64,000 bases of DNA from Acanthacorydalis orientalis (lineage: Eukaryota; Arthropoda; Insecta; Megaloptera; Corydalidae), in the NCBI GenBank assembly GCA_034766995.1, contig CM068321.1, positions 13,748,026 to 13,812,025 of the forward strand, given 5' to 3'. A program made the translations under genes and the position numbers. The notes beneath the pieces were generated by a model. That model did no database searches. It was not told the origin of the DNA and worked only from the letters and a program-made list of their open reading frames with translations. This document shows positions 13,562 to 26,052 of the stretch, in pieces. Each line of letters begins with the position of its first letter. Position 1 is the first letter of the stretch.

Positions 13562-13785
13562 TTTCAAATAATCCATATTATTTTCTTAGAAAATCATTGC
13601 AAATCGTGAATATTTAAAATAATACACAAAGCAATATGTTGAGAATTTACAGCATATTTTGCATTTAAATTTCACTTATTTCCAACAAAATTTAGATACT
13701 GGTAGTAGATTTTATTGAATAAAATATTTTGGTTTGTATTTTAGATTGCATTTCAATTAGATAAACCATTATGTATACATGCATG

Positions 13786-14095
<310 letters not shown>

Positions 14096-14097
<2 letters not shown>

Positions 14098-14577
14098 TGT
14101 AAATTATATTTTGATTGTATAAGCAAGCGTATAATAAATTAAGCAAACCAGTTATTGGTATTTTGGAATAACCTCTAAACAAAAAATGTATACATATTCT
14201 TCTTGTAAATCGTATCGAAACAAAAAATGGATGTGTCTACCTTAACTAAAACACGTCATATTTGTTATTTTTCACCTAGATATAGTACCATTGTATAGAA
14301 ATCAAAATAAAAATGCAAGAAATGTTAAATTTTATTTAAATTCGTTATAAGTAATTAATATTTTTTAACTGTTACCTTCAAATTTTACATGTATTTAAGT
14401 ATTCTTTTGCGAATATTTTATTTTTTTTAAATTTGAGTAACAGTTTGGTATGTGTTGATTGATTATTTGTAAATAAATTATTTGTTGTAAAATGCCTGCT
14501 GACTTTTATATGCCACATTATAATGGAGACATTGATAAGAAAACAGATGTGTATTTCATTTTTAATATGATACGATA

Positions 14578-14633
<56 letters not shown>

Positions 14634-16752
14634 GTTAATATTAAACAAACGAGATAAAAAAAATAAGAAAGACAAAGTATTTTAATTTTTTATGTATAGT
14701 TTAATGAACAAAAAATGGACATTAATAAGTATTATAAAAAAGATAGTTGTTCCATTTAATAATCAATTCATTTTATATCTAAAATATAAAAAGTTTTCAG
14801 AGGCAAACATTTGCATGTAAATTTAATACTGGTCACGTAGATTATTCACAAAGATATTTATAAAACACTATTTAGTATTATTGTTTCATTTTACTGAGAA
14901 TATCCATCGACAAGGCTATCAATTTGAACAACTAATATTACAATCAAATTTTGTTCATCAACAAAATAAAGTTTAATAAAAATTATTAAATTGAAACAAT
15001 TTTTGAATGCAAAACGTACAAGAGTTAGAAATTATCTGCCGTTTTTTGATTTATACAAAATTTTCTTTTTTTGACCTTGATTTAATATCTTGCAAATTTA
15101 AATATAAGTAATATAAATAACTGATATACTATATGTAGATATATCTTCCCGTTATGTGTTTATAAGCATTCATTATTATATTTGTTTATATATGTATGTT
15201 TTTTATATGTATAAATATTATTGAGATTGTTGAATAAAATTTATAAAATAAGGTTTTATATTTAATGCATTTATCAATTGTTATAATGCTGAAGATACAT
15301 AGAGCTACTTAATAAAATTATTGAACAATTACGAATTTAATTTAAAAATGTTATTAATTTATAATGTATCACAGTAAAAACGTGTTAAGTATTTTGTTAT
15401 TAAAAAAAAAAAATAAAATTACTTTCATTCTAATCCACAACTTCAATAATACAGCGCGAAAAATAATTATCTGAGCTTTGCTTTCTTTTTGTACGTTTAA
15501 TACTTTGTGGGAGCTCCTTTTCGTTTTAGTACTATTTTTAGTCTATTTGGTACAAATTTGACTAATATGGATATTAAATTGGGGTTTGTATTCTGTTTGT
15601 AGAGATCTCTTGAGATCATTTTTATTTAATATTCGGTGTTTTGTTGTTATGGTTATGAATATTATGTAGAATTAAAGCTTGATGATAGAATGGGTTTTTT
15701 GTAACATATCGATAATTAATGAGCAGACATTCTTTTACAGCATATCACAAATTTTTCTAGTCATTAACTTTTTAAGTTCTAAAACCGATTAATTATTTTT
15801 TCCACAATAGGTACAACTGATATTAAAAATATATTTTTTTAATTCAACTATAAAAAGTTTTGATATGCGCATTTATACGTTTGCTTTCACATGAAATTTG
15901 ATTTGCACATGAAATTTCATGTGTAAAAACGGATACACTAGATGGTAATAAAAGAATTGTTAAAAAAGCAGAAATATATAATTTTAAAACAATTTACAAT
16001 ATAATGTAAATGGTGAACATAATAAAGTGGAATCAACATTTTTAAACAGTTCTCCTAAAAATCCGGAACTAGTTGCAACAAATGTTCTTGTAACTGTTGA
16101 TTTATTCATTTAAAAAATACATATTTGATGCATGCTCATGTTTGTCAACACCAAGTAAGATAATTTATTGATGAACATTAATCTACTGTATAAGACACAA
16201 AGTGTTACATACAATTTATAATAAAATATGTGTATTGAAAAGAATGTATTTTCAGTTTTTTTTTGTTAAAAATTTAAATAAAAATAATTGATTTTTTCAT
16301 TTTAGGGTTTACTTTGTATTTATCACTTTTGTATTGGCCACTGTATTTTTTTTAAAGCTTTAAAAAATCAACATTTTAAGTATTAATTATGTACACATTT
16401 CTTTTCATTAATAATTTTGCTAATTGCGTATGTATTGATACGCCACTGTATTGACACAATACAGTAATGTGTACATCAAGCTTCTACACAAAAACAGCTG
16501 TCATTTGTGCATTAGGTTGAAATTTCTTAAAAAATGGGTTTTCTTTAAAAATATCCATTATTTTAATAAAAAAAATGAAAATATAACATTAATTAAGTTT
16601 TTATTATATACCATTTGTCTTTATTAATTAAATTTATTTTTGTCACCACGACAATTTATCAAAATTGTGCTTTACAATGGAAACCCCAAAGGTAATAATA
16701 AAAATTAGATTTGACTATCAAACTTTATATATATGTTTACATACATACATAC

Positions 16753-16799
<47 letters not shown>

Positions 16800-17146
16800 C
16801 ATACATATATATATACATCCATACATACACATACACATTCAACTAGTCCATGTAATACTATATAAACATTTTAATTGTATTAATATTTATTTATTGACAG
16901 TAACCTCATTCAATTTTCTCTTAATATTCAATTAAATAATATCGCTTTTAATTAGAAGAAAAGGGATCTTATTATCAAACATAACAGCAGACATATGAGA
17001 TTAAGATGTATATGTAATCGTTGATTCATTTTCATATTTTTAGTATAAATTAAAATATTGTCACACTGTGGTTTTGGGAAATAATCATTTATTTTTGTAT
17101 GAAATCACAAATGTTGAATAATGAGTAAGTATATTCGATAATTTCT

Positions 17147-17149
<3 letters not shown>
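14096..17149. other. A+T-rich gene-free region
   Basis: No gene, RNA or coding block recognised. It holds a TA array at about 14573-14630 and a TA/CATA compound repeat at about 16724-16830. Elsewhere it is low-complexity A+T DNA with poly-A and poly-T runs. Confidence 0.5.

Positions 17150-17231
<82 letters not shown>
17150..17231. repeat. (TA)n microsatellite followed by (TAA)n
   Basis: TA array with one G interruption near 17198, ending in a short TAA trinucleotide run at about 17231-17243. Confidence 0.9.
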
Positions 17232-17235
<4 letters not shown>

Positions 17236-17261
17236 ATAATAATTTAATGTAACTCTACATA

Positions 17262-17292
17262 TAATCATATATATTTAAAACCCACAAATAAA

Positions 17293-17332
<40 letters not shown>

Positions 17333-17374
17333 AAATATATGATTTTATTTGTGGTTTTTAAATATATATGATTA
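17262..17374. repeat. Near-perfect inverted repeat, 40-bp arms around a TA loop
   Basis: The left arm at 17262-17301 and the right arm at 17335-17374 are reverse complements with a single mismatch by eye (CCCACAAAT against ATTTGTGG). They are separated by about 33 bp of TA repeat. The arms include unique-looking sequence (ACCCACAAATAAAATC), so this is not merely the self-complementarity of TA DNA. It could be a small fold-back transposon or a palindromic duplication. No coding content. Confidence 0.85.
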
Positions 17375-18314
17375 TGTGACGAGTTAATGCTTCCGGTAAC
17401 AAATATTTATATAGATTAGCAATTTATTTTTTTATACTAATACATACACTTGCGGTATTTATATAAATCAGAATACATAGTTCCTTTTTTTGAACTATTT
17501 TTTTTACGTACAGATCTTAATATATAGTAATTTTTCTTAAGGAAATGACAATTATTTTCTTATCCCACAAATCACAAAAAAAAACTGATCAAAAATATTC
17601 AATAAATGAATTTATTGATCATTCTTGATTAAAAGTAATTAATGAAATTATTTTTTCAGCATAGTAAAAATTAACAAGACTTTTCTTTTTATAGTTGTAA
17701 TTTACTTGTTAATTATTTGTGAATCATGCGAAAAGAGCCGTTTAATTGCATTAAGACTAACGTACCATTACTTATCTCGACATAAATAATATAGTAAAAA
17801 AAATGTTTTTGAATTAAATGTTATCTTCTTGTTAAAATTAAAAAAATAGTAAAAAACTTCTGATAGAGATTCGCGTGCCCATTTTAAAACAGCCATTATA
17901 TTATTTTTTTATATTTTATATTATTGTCTATAAAAAGTATTTATTTGTGAATAAACAGTATAATGAGCTAGATTTAGTACAAAACTTTAATTCAAAAACG
18001 TTTTTTTTCTCATAGAAACCTATACAATAATTATTTACATATTAAGGAATGGACCTAATATTATTGTGAAACTTTCAAAAAATAAATACTTTTTTATTAT
18101 ATTTCGAATTGTTTATTTATTATTTCGCAATTTGTCTGGAAATCTTTAAAGATAGCATATGTGAATCTACGCAAAATATGGTAGTATTGATATGACTTTA
18201 TGTATTTATTCATGTTATACAAAAATTCAATATTTACTGTTCAATGATTAGTGTACATATGTAAGGGCTTATTACATTTCTGATAAACTACGTAAATATT
18301 GACTTGATTTTTTA

Positions 18315-18540
18315 CTAGTATATAACCCGTTAAAATTTACAGGGAAATAGAAAGAAGCAGAAAGAAAAACCTGTTTATTGGTTTTTACAACATAATATAT
18401 TTAAAGATAAAAAATACCTAACAACGAAACTTAATGATTTAAACTTGAAACCTATGAGCTGACAAGGCTAACATTTCTCGTTAGCATGGACTTTGTCCTG
18501 CGGTCAAAGTGACGAGAAATGTGGGTTTTTATTATATAGA
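18315..18540 (-). mobile_element. Helitron-like non-autonomous element, family A copy 2
   Basis: Read on the minus strand this is the most complete copy. It starts TCTATATAATAAAAACCC at 18540, as expected for a Helitron 5' TC end. It continues through CCACATTTCTCGTCA, GGACAAAGTCC and TTAAATATATTATGTTG, and finishes with an imperfect hairpin (CCCTG ... CGGG) and CTAG at 18318-18315, followed by T. It is about 226 bp long and has no open frame. A (TA)n array lies about 35 bp beyond the 5' end. Confidence 0.75.
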
Positions 18541-18571
18541 AGAAAAGAAAAACAAGAAGTTCATGTATATG

Positions 18572-18626
<55 letters not shown>

Positions 18627-19000
18627 TTTATGGACATATTTTGTCATACATCTAAGATCAATGAACTAAATGGATTTATACATTTATATTTCAAAGGACA
18701 AATATTCTAGATAAATGTTATAAACCAATTAGATGGTTAATTTTCCACTGTAAAGAATTTTATTTATAAAATGTATACAAATAAAAATTATGAATTTTGA
18801 ATAGATTAATTTAAAGATCTAAATTACATTTTTTATGCAAAAATATTTGTTATACGGAAATTTATATATGTTTGATAATCTGAATATTATAATAGAAAAA
18901 TTGATCTAAAGTAAAAAAAACATAAAAAGTATTTATGCGGTCAACAATTGCAGAATTCTGTGAATATGATTGGGATTTGAAAATTGAACATCAAGAGTTT

Positions 19001-19001
<1 letters not shown>

Positions 19002-19071
<70 letters not shown>
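19002..19071. repeat. (TA)n microsatellite, about 70 bp
   Basis: TA array with a single CA interruption near 19012, lying 70 bp left of the mariner remnant. Confidence 0.95.
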
Positions 19072-19076
<5 letters not shown>

Positions 19077-19141
19077 CATTAATTTAACATATATTGAAAA
19101 TAAACAAATTAAAACGAATTAATAATACCGAAATGAATGTA

Positions 19142-20024
19142 CGAGGCGCGTTTTCAAAGTAAGGTCATCATTTTTCTACATAGTCACCATTAACTTCCAC
19201 GTATTTTTAATATCGTGACACTAGCTTCTTTGTGTTCATGTCGAACAAATACGTCGCCTGTGACGAACTAATTAGTAACACCTGTCTTCAGTTCTTCTTC
19301 ATTTTCAAAGTGTTAAAATGCGAACCATTGCTTTAGGTACAAGAACAAGTCGTAATCACTTGACACGTGATAAAGTCTGTAGGGTAGTAATCAAAAATTT
19401 CCCAAAAAGTCTTCCAACATTTGAACAGTTGTTGCGGCATAAGGTCGTTCATTAACGTACAAAAATACAATCCCATTGGTCAGCAACCCACATCTTCTAT
19501 TTTGAATGATGCACTTCTAAGTCCTAGCTTTTCTGTCACAGTGTCATAAATCATCGACCGTGAAACTTCTGGAAATTGAATAGACAATTGTGGAAATTGT
19601 GAAACGACGATTTTCTCAAATGTTCATGTTCGCTTTTTATACTAAATCGTCTGTCATCACACTAGGTCGACAATATGTGCTCTTCGTCCTTAATATTCGT
19701 TCGCCTTTATTAAATAAACGACACCATTGCCTAATCTTACTGTTATTCATAACACGACCCATGCACTTCACAAAGTTGCCTGTGATTTTAGCAGCACTAT
19801 TGCTGTTTGCTAACAAAAATCTAAGAACCTCGCAGCTGGTGGGATTATTTATTGTTTCTCTCATTATAAATCACACGTGGTATCAAACAAGAGTCCGAGG
19901 GAGACAAAAAGTCTGATGGTGTTAGCCCATGAACCTCGTAAAGTTATTGCGCAAGTGCGGTCTCAACATTCATGTTTAATCGGTACTAATTACAAAACTA
20001 ATATTACTTTAAAAAGGCGCCTCA
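19142..20024 (-). mobile_element. Degenerate mariner element with both terminal inverted repeats
   Basis: A TIR pair is visible. The left end CGAGGCGCGTTTTCAAAGTA and the reverse complement of the right end TGAGGCGCCTTTTTAAAGTA are closely matched, and TA target-site duplications flank them at 19140-19141 and 20025-20026. On the minus strand, about 19864-19637 encodes a mariner N-terminal helix-turn-helix region, with RQWCRLFNKGERI and RPSVMTDDLV. Nearer the other end, pieces in shifted frames match the C-terminal catalytic region (SSDYDLFLYLKQW, where SDYHLF-type motifs are usual, and NGDYVEK near 19165). At 883 bp against about 1.3 kb for intact elements, with internal loss and multiple frameshifts, it is inactive. 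Confidence 0.85.
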
Positions 20025-20026
20025 TA

Positions 20027-20626
20027 TATTTATTAAAGTTTTATTATACATTTAAATATAGGAATTCAAATACCAAAAGAATGCTATTTGTGTTTACAGA
20101 TTTATGTGATTACAAGATTACTTCTTTAAAATTACGGCATTATTGGAAAATAATATATGACTTCTAAAACTCAGTGACTAACTTTTGATATAATTTGTCA
20201 AAAGCAATCGTGCAATTTCCAAATAACACTTTTTAGATTATTATTTTACATGATTTGTTTAAAAAAATCTATTTATAATAGGCATCGTATTGGCAAATTA
20301 GAAAAATATACAATTTTGTATTTTTAACGATGAGATAATTTAATTCCAACAATAAATAATTTTGTCGACAATTTGCACAAATATTTACTTAAGAAATTGT
20401 TAACATAAGTGAACATAGATTGTTAACATTACTTTTTTTGATACATTTCTGTTAGTATAAACTTTAAACATATCTTTTTATACATCCAAGAATTATTAAA
20501 AATCATTGACTCTCAAACGTATTCATTAACAATTATGGAAAAAGGGAAGATACTTGATTAATTAACAAAAAATACTAAACTTGTTTTTTACAGTCAATAT
20601 TTATAATTTATAATATCTAGTTTTAA

Positions 20627-20668
<42 letters not shown>

Positions 20669-20982
20669 CAAAAATATTTGGACAAATTGGTTTATGCCGC
20701 CTAATATAAATAGTATAATACTTTTTTCAGTTGAAGAACTTTTTGAATTAAATATGCACTCCTGCTATTTGGCACTAAAATATCAAGTGGTGTAGTTGAA
20801 AAAAATTTCTTTCATTTATCATACAAGTTTATAACTATTCCTACTCATTTAAAATTTTATATTTTTTACTTAAGTATTTTGTATTATAATAAACATATAA
20901 AATAATATTTATACAATTCTTATATTTAGCAGGCGATATATATAAATATAAATAATTTGCAATCTGTACGAATTATGTGAAT

Positions 20983-21054
<72 letters not shown>

Positions 21055-21072
21055 GTTGATTTTTCCTTTCAG
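20027..21072 (+). other. Upstream region and probable 5' UTR intron of PGPEP1
   Basis: A+T-rich. TA arrays lie at about 20629-20660 and 20985-21050. A clear 3' splice acceptor (TTTTTCCTTTCAG, AG at 21071-21072) lies 22 bases before the PGPEP1 start codon, so the 5' UTR is probably spliced from an upstream non-coding exon. That exon was not located. The second TA array ends about 20 bases before this acceptor. Confidence 0.55.
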
Positions 21073-21094
21073 ATAAAGTATATTGTTGTAAAAA

Positions 21095-22321
21095 ATGGAT
21101 GATACAGATAGAATAATATTTCCTGATGATGATGTTTATAAAAACGTTTTAAATAAAGAAGAAAATGCAGCTGCCGATGATTTTGTTTTCATGGATAATA
21201 TAAATAAATTAACAAATTTAAATATTGAAAATTCTGACTCTAATAATGACAGTGTTATTGATATACGATATAGTGAAAATGCACATGAAACAGACAAAAC
21301 ATATAAAAATATACTTGTGACGGGGTTTGGACCGTTTGGAGCACATGCAATCAATGCTAGTTGGGAAGGTGTAAAATTACTTGAAGGGAAAATAATTCAT
21401 GATACGTTTCGTATAGTTACACGAAAAATACCTGTTGCTTATGAATACATTGACGAAAATGTGCCAAAAATGTGGGAAGATTTAAAACCAGAGGTAATTT
21501 AATTTTTGAATTATTTTTTTTGTTAAAATAACATTTTAATTGTTGTACTATATAAATATATAGAAGTTATTTATCCCTGCATGTAAATGTATTTATTGAC
21601 ACGCTCGCATACAGGTGCTTGTGTAAAAACATTTTTTTATTTAAATACTGTTTTACTGGCAATTACAAAATTTCTATTATAAACAGTTAATCAAAAATTA
21701 GAGTAATTGCTTTTTTTTTATTCATATAGATGATTCTATATTAATAAGAGTATATTATAATAAAGTTTATGCATATATCTGTATATATTTCAAATATTTA
21801 CATGTATAGTCTGAAATATTTATACAATTTAATTTTAATTTATTTTTTATTTTTTTTTTTCAAAAAAAAAATTCTACTGATCATTCGATTGTATTTTTGG
21901 CTAATTAATATTATAGTATGAAAAATATCCAAAAATATTTTTTTAATAGTTTATATTATTAAAGTTAGTTACTAATTAATAATTAATTAATAATTAAAAG
22001 TTAATAGTTTTGATAATTATATACTTTCCAGATACTTGTTTTCCCAAATAAACATGCATATAATGCACTTAGGATTTTTTTTCTTTATTCAATAATAAAG
22101 ATCTAAGCTGTTTGAACGTGGGTAGCGTTTTTGCATAAAACTATAATTTATTAATAGAAATAGTACAAATGCTCTGAAAATATATCAATTTTCTTACAGA
22201 ATCTAATAGAAAAGTTCTATAAGATGAGTTTCATATTTATTCACATTTTGAGTATAAGTTCGACACTTTTAAAGCATTTCATCGTCACTGCTATCAAATT
22301 ACAATTCATATAAACATAAAT

Positions 22322-22388
<67 letters not shown>

Positions 22389-23718
22389 ATACAAATCCAC
22401 GCATACATACATTCACTGTATTTTTAAAACATTTTTGCATTGGTTTCATTTAATGTTTGTTCGGTTCTTATCAATAGTTTGGAACTACTAGAAGTTATTT
22501 ATACAACCAACTTCATTTTTAGTACATAAAATTATATATATATATATACACATATACATTGCTAATATGATGTAACACTGGTAAAAATAACACCGGTAAT
22601 TGACTTTAAAAAAATAAAAACTAATAATAGCTTCATTTTCAGTTGGTCATTCACGTCGGAGTTTCACATTTAGCTGATAAATTTACCCTGGAATCATTGG
22701 CAAATCGAACGGGTTATAATCAAAAAGATTGTGAAGGGCGGATTAAAGTTATGAATTGTTGTCAAGATTCTGTTGATTGTATTAAACCAAATATAAATGT
22801 GAATGAGATTAGTGAAGCATTCAATAAAGACAATGATTTTAAATCATGTGTATCAAATAATGCAGGAAGGTATTTACCCTATTCGATATTATTTTTATTT
22901 CTATTCTTTTAATTTATAATTTTATCATTAGTCATTTGATTATTAAATAACAATATAAGCAGAATATATTTTTACTTTTTAATATAGTAATTATGTTTTT
23001 TAATTTATATTTATTGAGATATATTTAATATTAACATTTTCATACAATAGGAACATAATATTAGAATGAATTATTAATATATCATAAGTCGTTTCTAAGT
23101 TTTTTATCGCTGTGATTTTTTCGAAAAGAAAATATTATCATAAATGTTCATTATACAAATAGATAAACCCTTCATTGATTTTTTATATATAAATTAGACT
23201 GTAGAATGATTGTTTATGTTGTGTAATATGACTTTTTGAATGCTGTCATAGATGAATACTTAGAGCATGTAATATCTAGGACTTCTAAAAACGATGAACA
23301 ATTGAAGGCAAGTATCATATCTAGCCATATGAACATTAGCGTCATTAAAAAAATATTGCTTTTTTAATACAAAAATCTTTTACTATTTATTTTACATATC
23401 GTGTCAGTTGTATAATTCATGGGACATTGGTTATAATATAAAGAATTGGATTCTTCACCGTTTTTATAATAGAAGTGTACTTTAAATACACTATAATTAT
23501 TTTTTTTTATTTATTAGCGAATTCACAGCAAAGTATATACAAATTAAATATTAATATCTATATATTTGGGGTTTATGGGCGTACGGAGAGCTAATCGATA
23601 TCTAAATAATGTGTTATAAATATAAAAATAAAATTATCTAAAAAAAATTTTTTAAAATAACGCGTGCGAAAAATAATCTATTTAAGGAATGTTTATATAG
23701 ACATACTAACATTTATAT

Positions 23719-23768
<50 letters not shown>

Positions 23769-23958
23769 CACACACATATAAATCCATGACTTCGACTTAT
23801 TTATTTAAGATGTGGCTTCTATGGTACTTCAATGTTTATTGTTTCATTCGGTTGCATGTACATGCTTATAATTGACAAGAGGGCAAGCGCAGCGAGCCCA
23901 GGGTTTGGTGAGTGCAGCGAGCAGTGGGCGAAGCCCCCTAGTGCATATATATATACAC

Positions 23959-23995
<37 letters not shown>

Positions 23996-23996
23996 C

Positions 23997-24063
<67 letters not shown>

Positions 24064-24068
24064 CATAT

Positions 24069-24127
<59 letters not shown>

Positions 24128-24657
24128 CCAATTTGTATTTGAAATTATGTATTTATATGATTGATATAATATTTAATTTTTAATTATTATTCAGTACATA
24201 TTAAAGACCAATATGCTACACATAAAATTCGAAACAAAAAATTCCAGTTAAAAAATATTGATTAATATATAATAATCAAAAAAGAACAACACCCGTAGAT
24301 AGACTGTCCTATGACAGAACACTCATGACTACGCCTATGACAGAACATGCGTATTATAGAACAAATGTATTCGTTTAGCTTTTAAAACTATCAATGAAAA
24401 TGTTAATCAATTTAATATAAAATCTTTTAGTTCTATAACTAATCCTGGATAAAAAATATTAGAGCGTAATTTAAAAAGAGTATTTATTATTATATTTTAA
24501 TAATAATATAATTATATATTTTAATTATATTATTACATAAGTTTAAAATTAATAATTAGCTATACAAAATATTCTCACGATTTTATTACTATTTCGACTC
24601 ACATAATCGATAAAAGCATAATTATATTTTCAGTTATTAACTTCAAATTTATAACAA

Positions 24658-24688
<31 letters not shown>

Positions 24689-25595
24689 AAAATTCCAGAG
24701 TTAGGACGGAATTTGACCTTATAACAGTGGGGGTTATTGTTTCATTTGTATACATATAAAGTATAGGCAATGTTCTCTTGTGTTTTACATACTCGAAGAA
24801 TTACTAGTCATTGATAAATACTTTTTGTACAAATTAAAAATATATGAAATATTACTCAATAATTAAACTGTCATTTTTATTAAATGTATTAACTATATAC
24901 TATAACATTTTAATAATAAATTAATATTAAACGTATAATTAAACAATCTACTACGAAAAATGTAACTTGTACTAATTTGTAATTTAAAAAAATAAATTAT
25001 ACACTTACCTTAAAAAAATGATTCACAATTATAATAAAATGACACCACAACATATCGTAGGTTATGATACAAAACACAAACTGAAAGTTTTCATATGCAC
25101 CAATCAGACAAAAGTATCCAAAATTCGAAATACATGAATATATCCAGTTGTTGAATAGAAAAAGACGTTTACATCACACATATAATAGTTATGCTCTAAC
25201 TTTTAATTAAAAACTTTTTTTCTTTTTCGACGATTATTTTGACTAAATGTATTTATATTACTTATTAATCTTAATAAAATTTTATACAAAATTTTCCCAA
25301 TTTATTAACTATACATTTCACATTTTTTTCAATATGAAATTGTACAACCAATAATTATTTTACAATCATTTTAAAAATTAAATAGAACAGTACAAATGTA
25401 TTTATAAAAATAAATAATTTTAGGTACCTTTGTGAATATATTTATTACAAATCTCTAAGTATTGATAGTACAAGAACTTTATTTGTCCACGTACCTATGC
25501 TACATCAACCATACTGTGCTCAAGAACTCGCTAATGGAATTTCTAAACTTATAGATGTATGTCTTAATCATATACCAGCAATATATCAACGTTAA
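21095..25595 (+). CDS. PGPEP1: Pyroglutamyl-peptidase I, 3 coding exons
   Basis: A cytosolic cysteine peptidase (family C15) that removes N-terminal pyroglutamate from peptides. Exons: 21095-21493, 22643-22869, 25424-25595, giving 265 residues. The core begins at [12 protein letters not shown] (residues 71-82) followed by [10 protein letters not shown]. The catalytic triad is intact: Glu150 in FTLESLANR, Cys212 in NNAGRYLCEY and His231 in LFVHVPML. The Cys-His spacing is 19 residues, as in the human enzyme. The protein is about 55-60 residues longer than vertebrate PGPI (about 209) because of an Asp/Glu/Asn-rich N-terminal extension of 70 residues in exon 1. The start ATG follows AAAAA and is the only in-frame Met before residue 33. 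Intron 2 (22870-25423) carries long TA arrays and a Helitron-like tail. The gene converges on INTS14. Confidence 0.93.
22324..22384. repeat. (TA)n microsatellite in PGPEP1 intron 1
   Basis: TA array with one G interruption inside the 1.15-kb first coding intron. Confidence 0.9.
23829..23943 (+). mobile_element. Helitron-like 3' tail, family B copy 1 (in PGPEP1 intron 2)
   Basis: About 115 bp, locally G+C-rich, matching the minus strand of 35112-35232. Both copies share AATGTTTATTGTTTCATT, CTTATAATTGAC, CGAGCCC, TTGGTGAG and AGCAGxG blocks. The 3' end shows a hairpin GGGCGAAGCCC followed by CC and CTAG, then T. This is the Helitron terminator arrangement. A (TA)n array follows from 23944. No coding capacity. 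Confidence 0.7.
23944..24127. repeat. (TA)n/(CATA)n compound microsatellite, about 180 bp
   Basis: TA array with regular CATATA interruptions, beginning next to the Helitron-like 3' end in PGPEP1 intron 2. A separate TA array lies just upstream at about 23723-23768. Confidence 0.95.
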
Positions 25596-26052
25596 AATTA
25601 TCGGTAAGAAATTTAATACATTTTTTCTAATTCAATCTTGTTAAAAAAATTTAAGCATGAAATGGGTATAGAAAGAAATATATAAAACGATGCCTTTTAA
25701 TAATTAAAAAAATGAATAAAATCCAATTTGTACACTGGTTCTTTTAACATATATTTTTAATCATTTATTATTGCTTTTTTATACAAATCAAAACATAATA
25801 TTCACTTACAAGTTAGTTGTTAATTTGAATACAAATTTGTGATATAAAATGTTATACTAATATGACATTTGTAATGAAATTACATCTAGTGAATTATTTT
25901 AATTTTGTCCTTTTACATAAAAACAAAAATTGAAAAACTTCTGTTTTCTACTTTAATCATAAGAAAAAGTATTTTACTCAAATTAATTTTTTTTTACAAA
26001 TTTTATGTAAACATTTTTAGAGAGTACTTTAGATATTTCTTATTATTAATGT
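25596..26052. other. Short convergent intergenic region, PGPEP1 / INTS14
   Basis: About 460 bp of A+T-rich DNA between the two stop codons. It must contain both 3' UTRs and poly(A) sites, which may overlap. Nothing else is seen. Confidence 0.6.

Noticed and set aside
19590..20167. Plus-strand frames of 96-108 codons
   Set aside because: They are antisense to the mariner remnant or run over its right end. They show no independent family resemblance.
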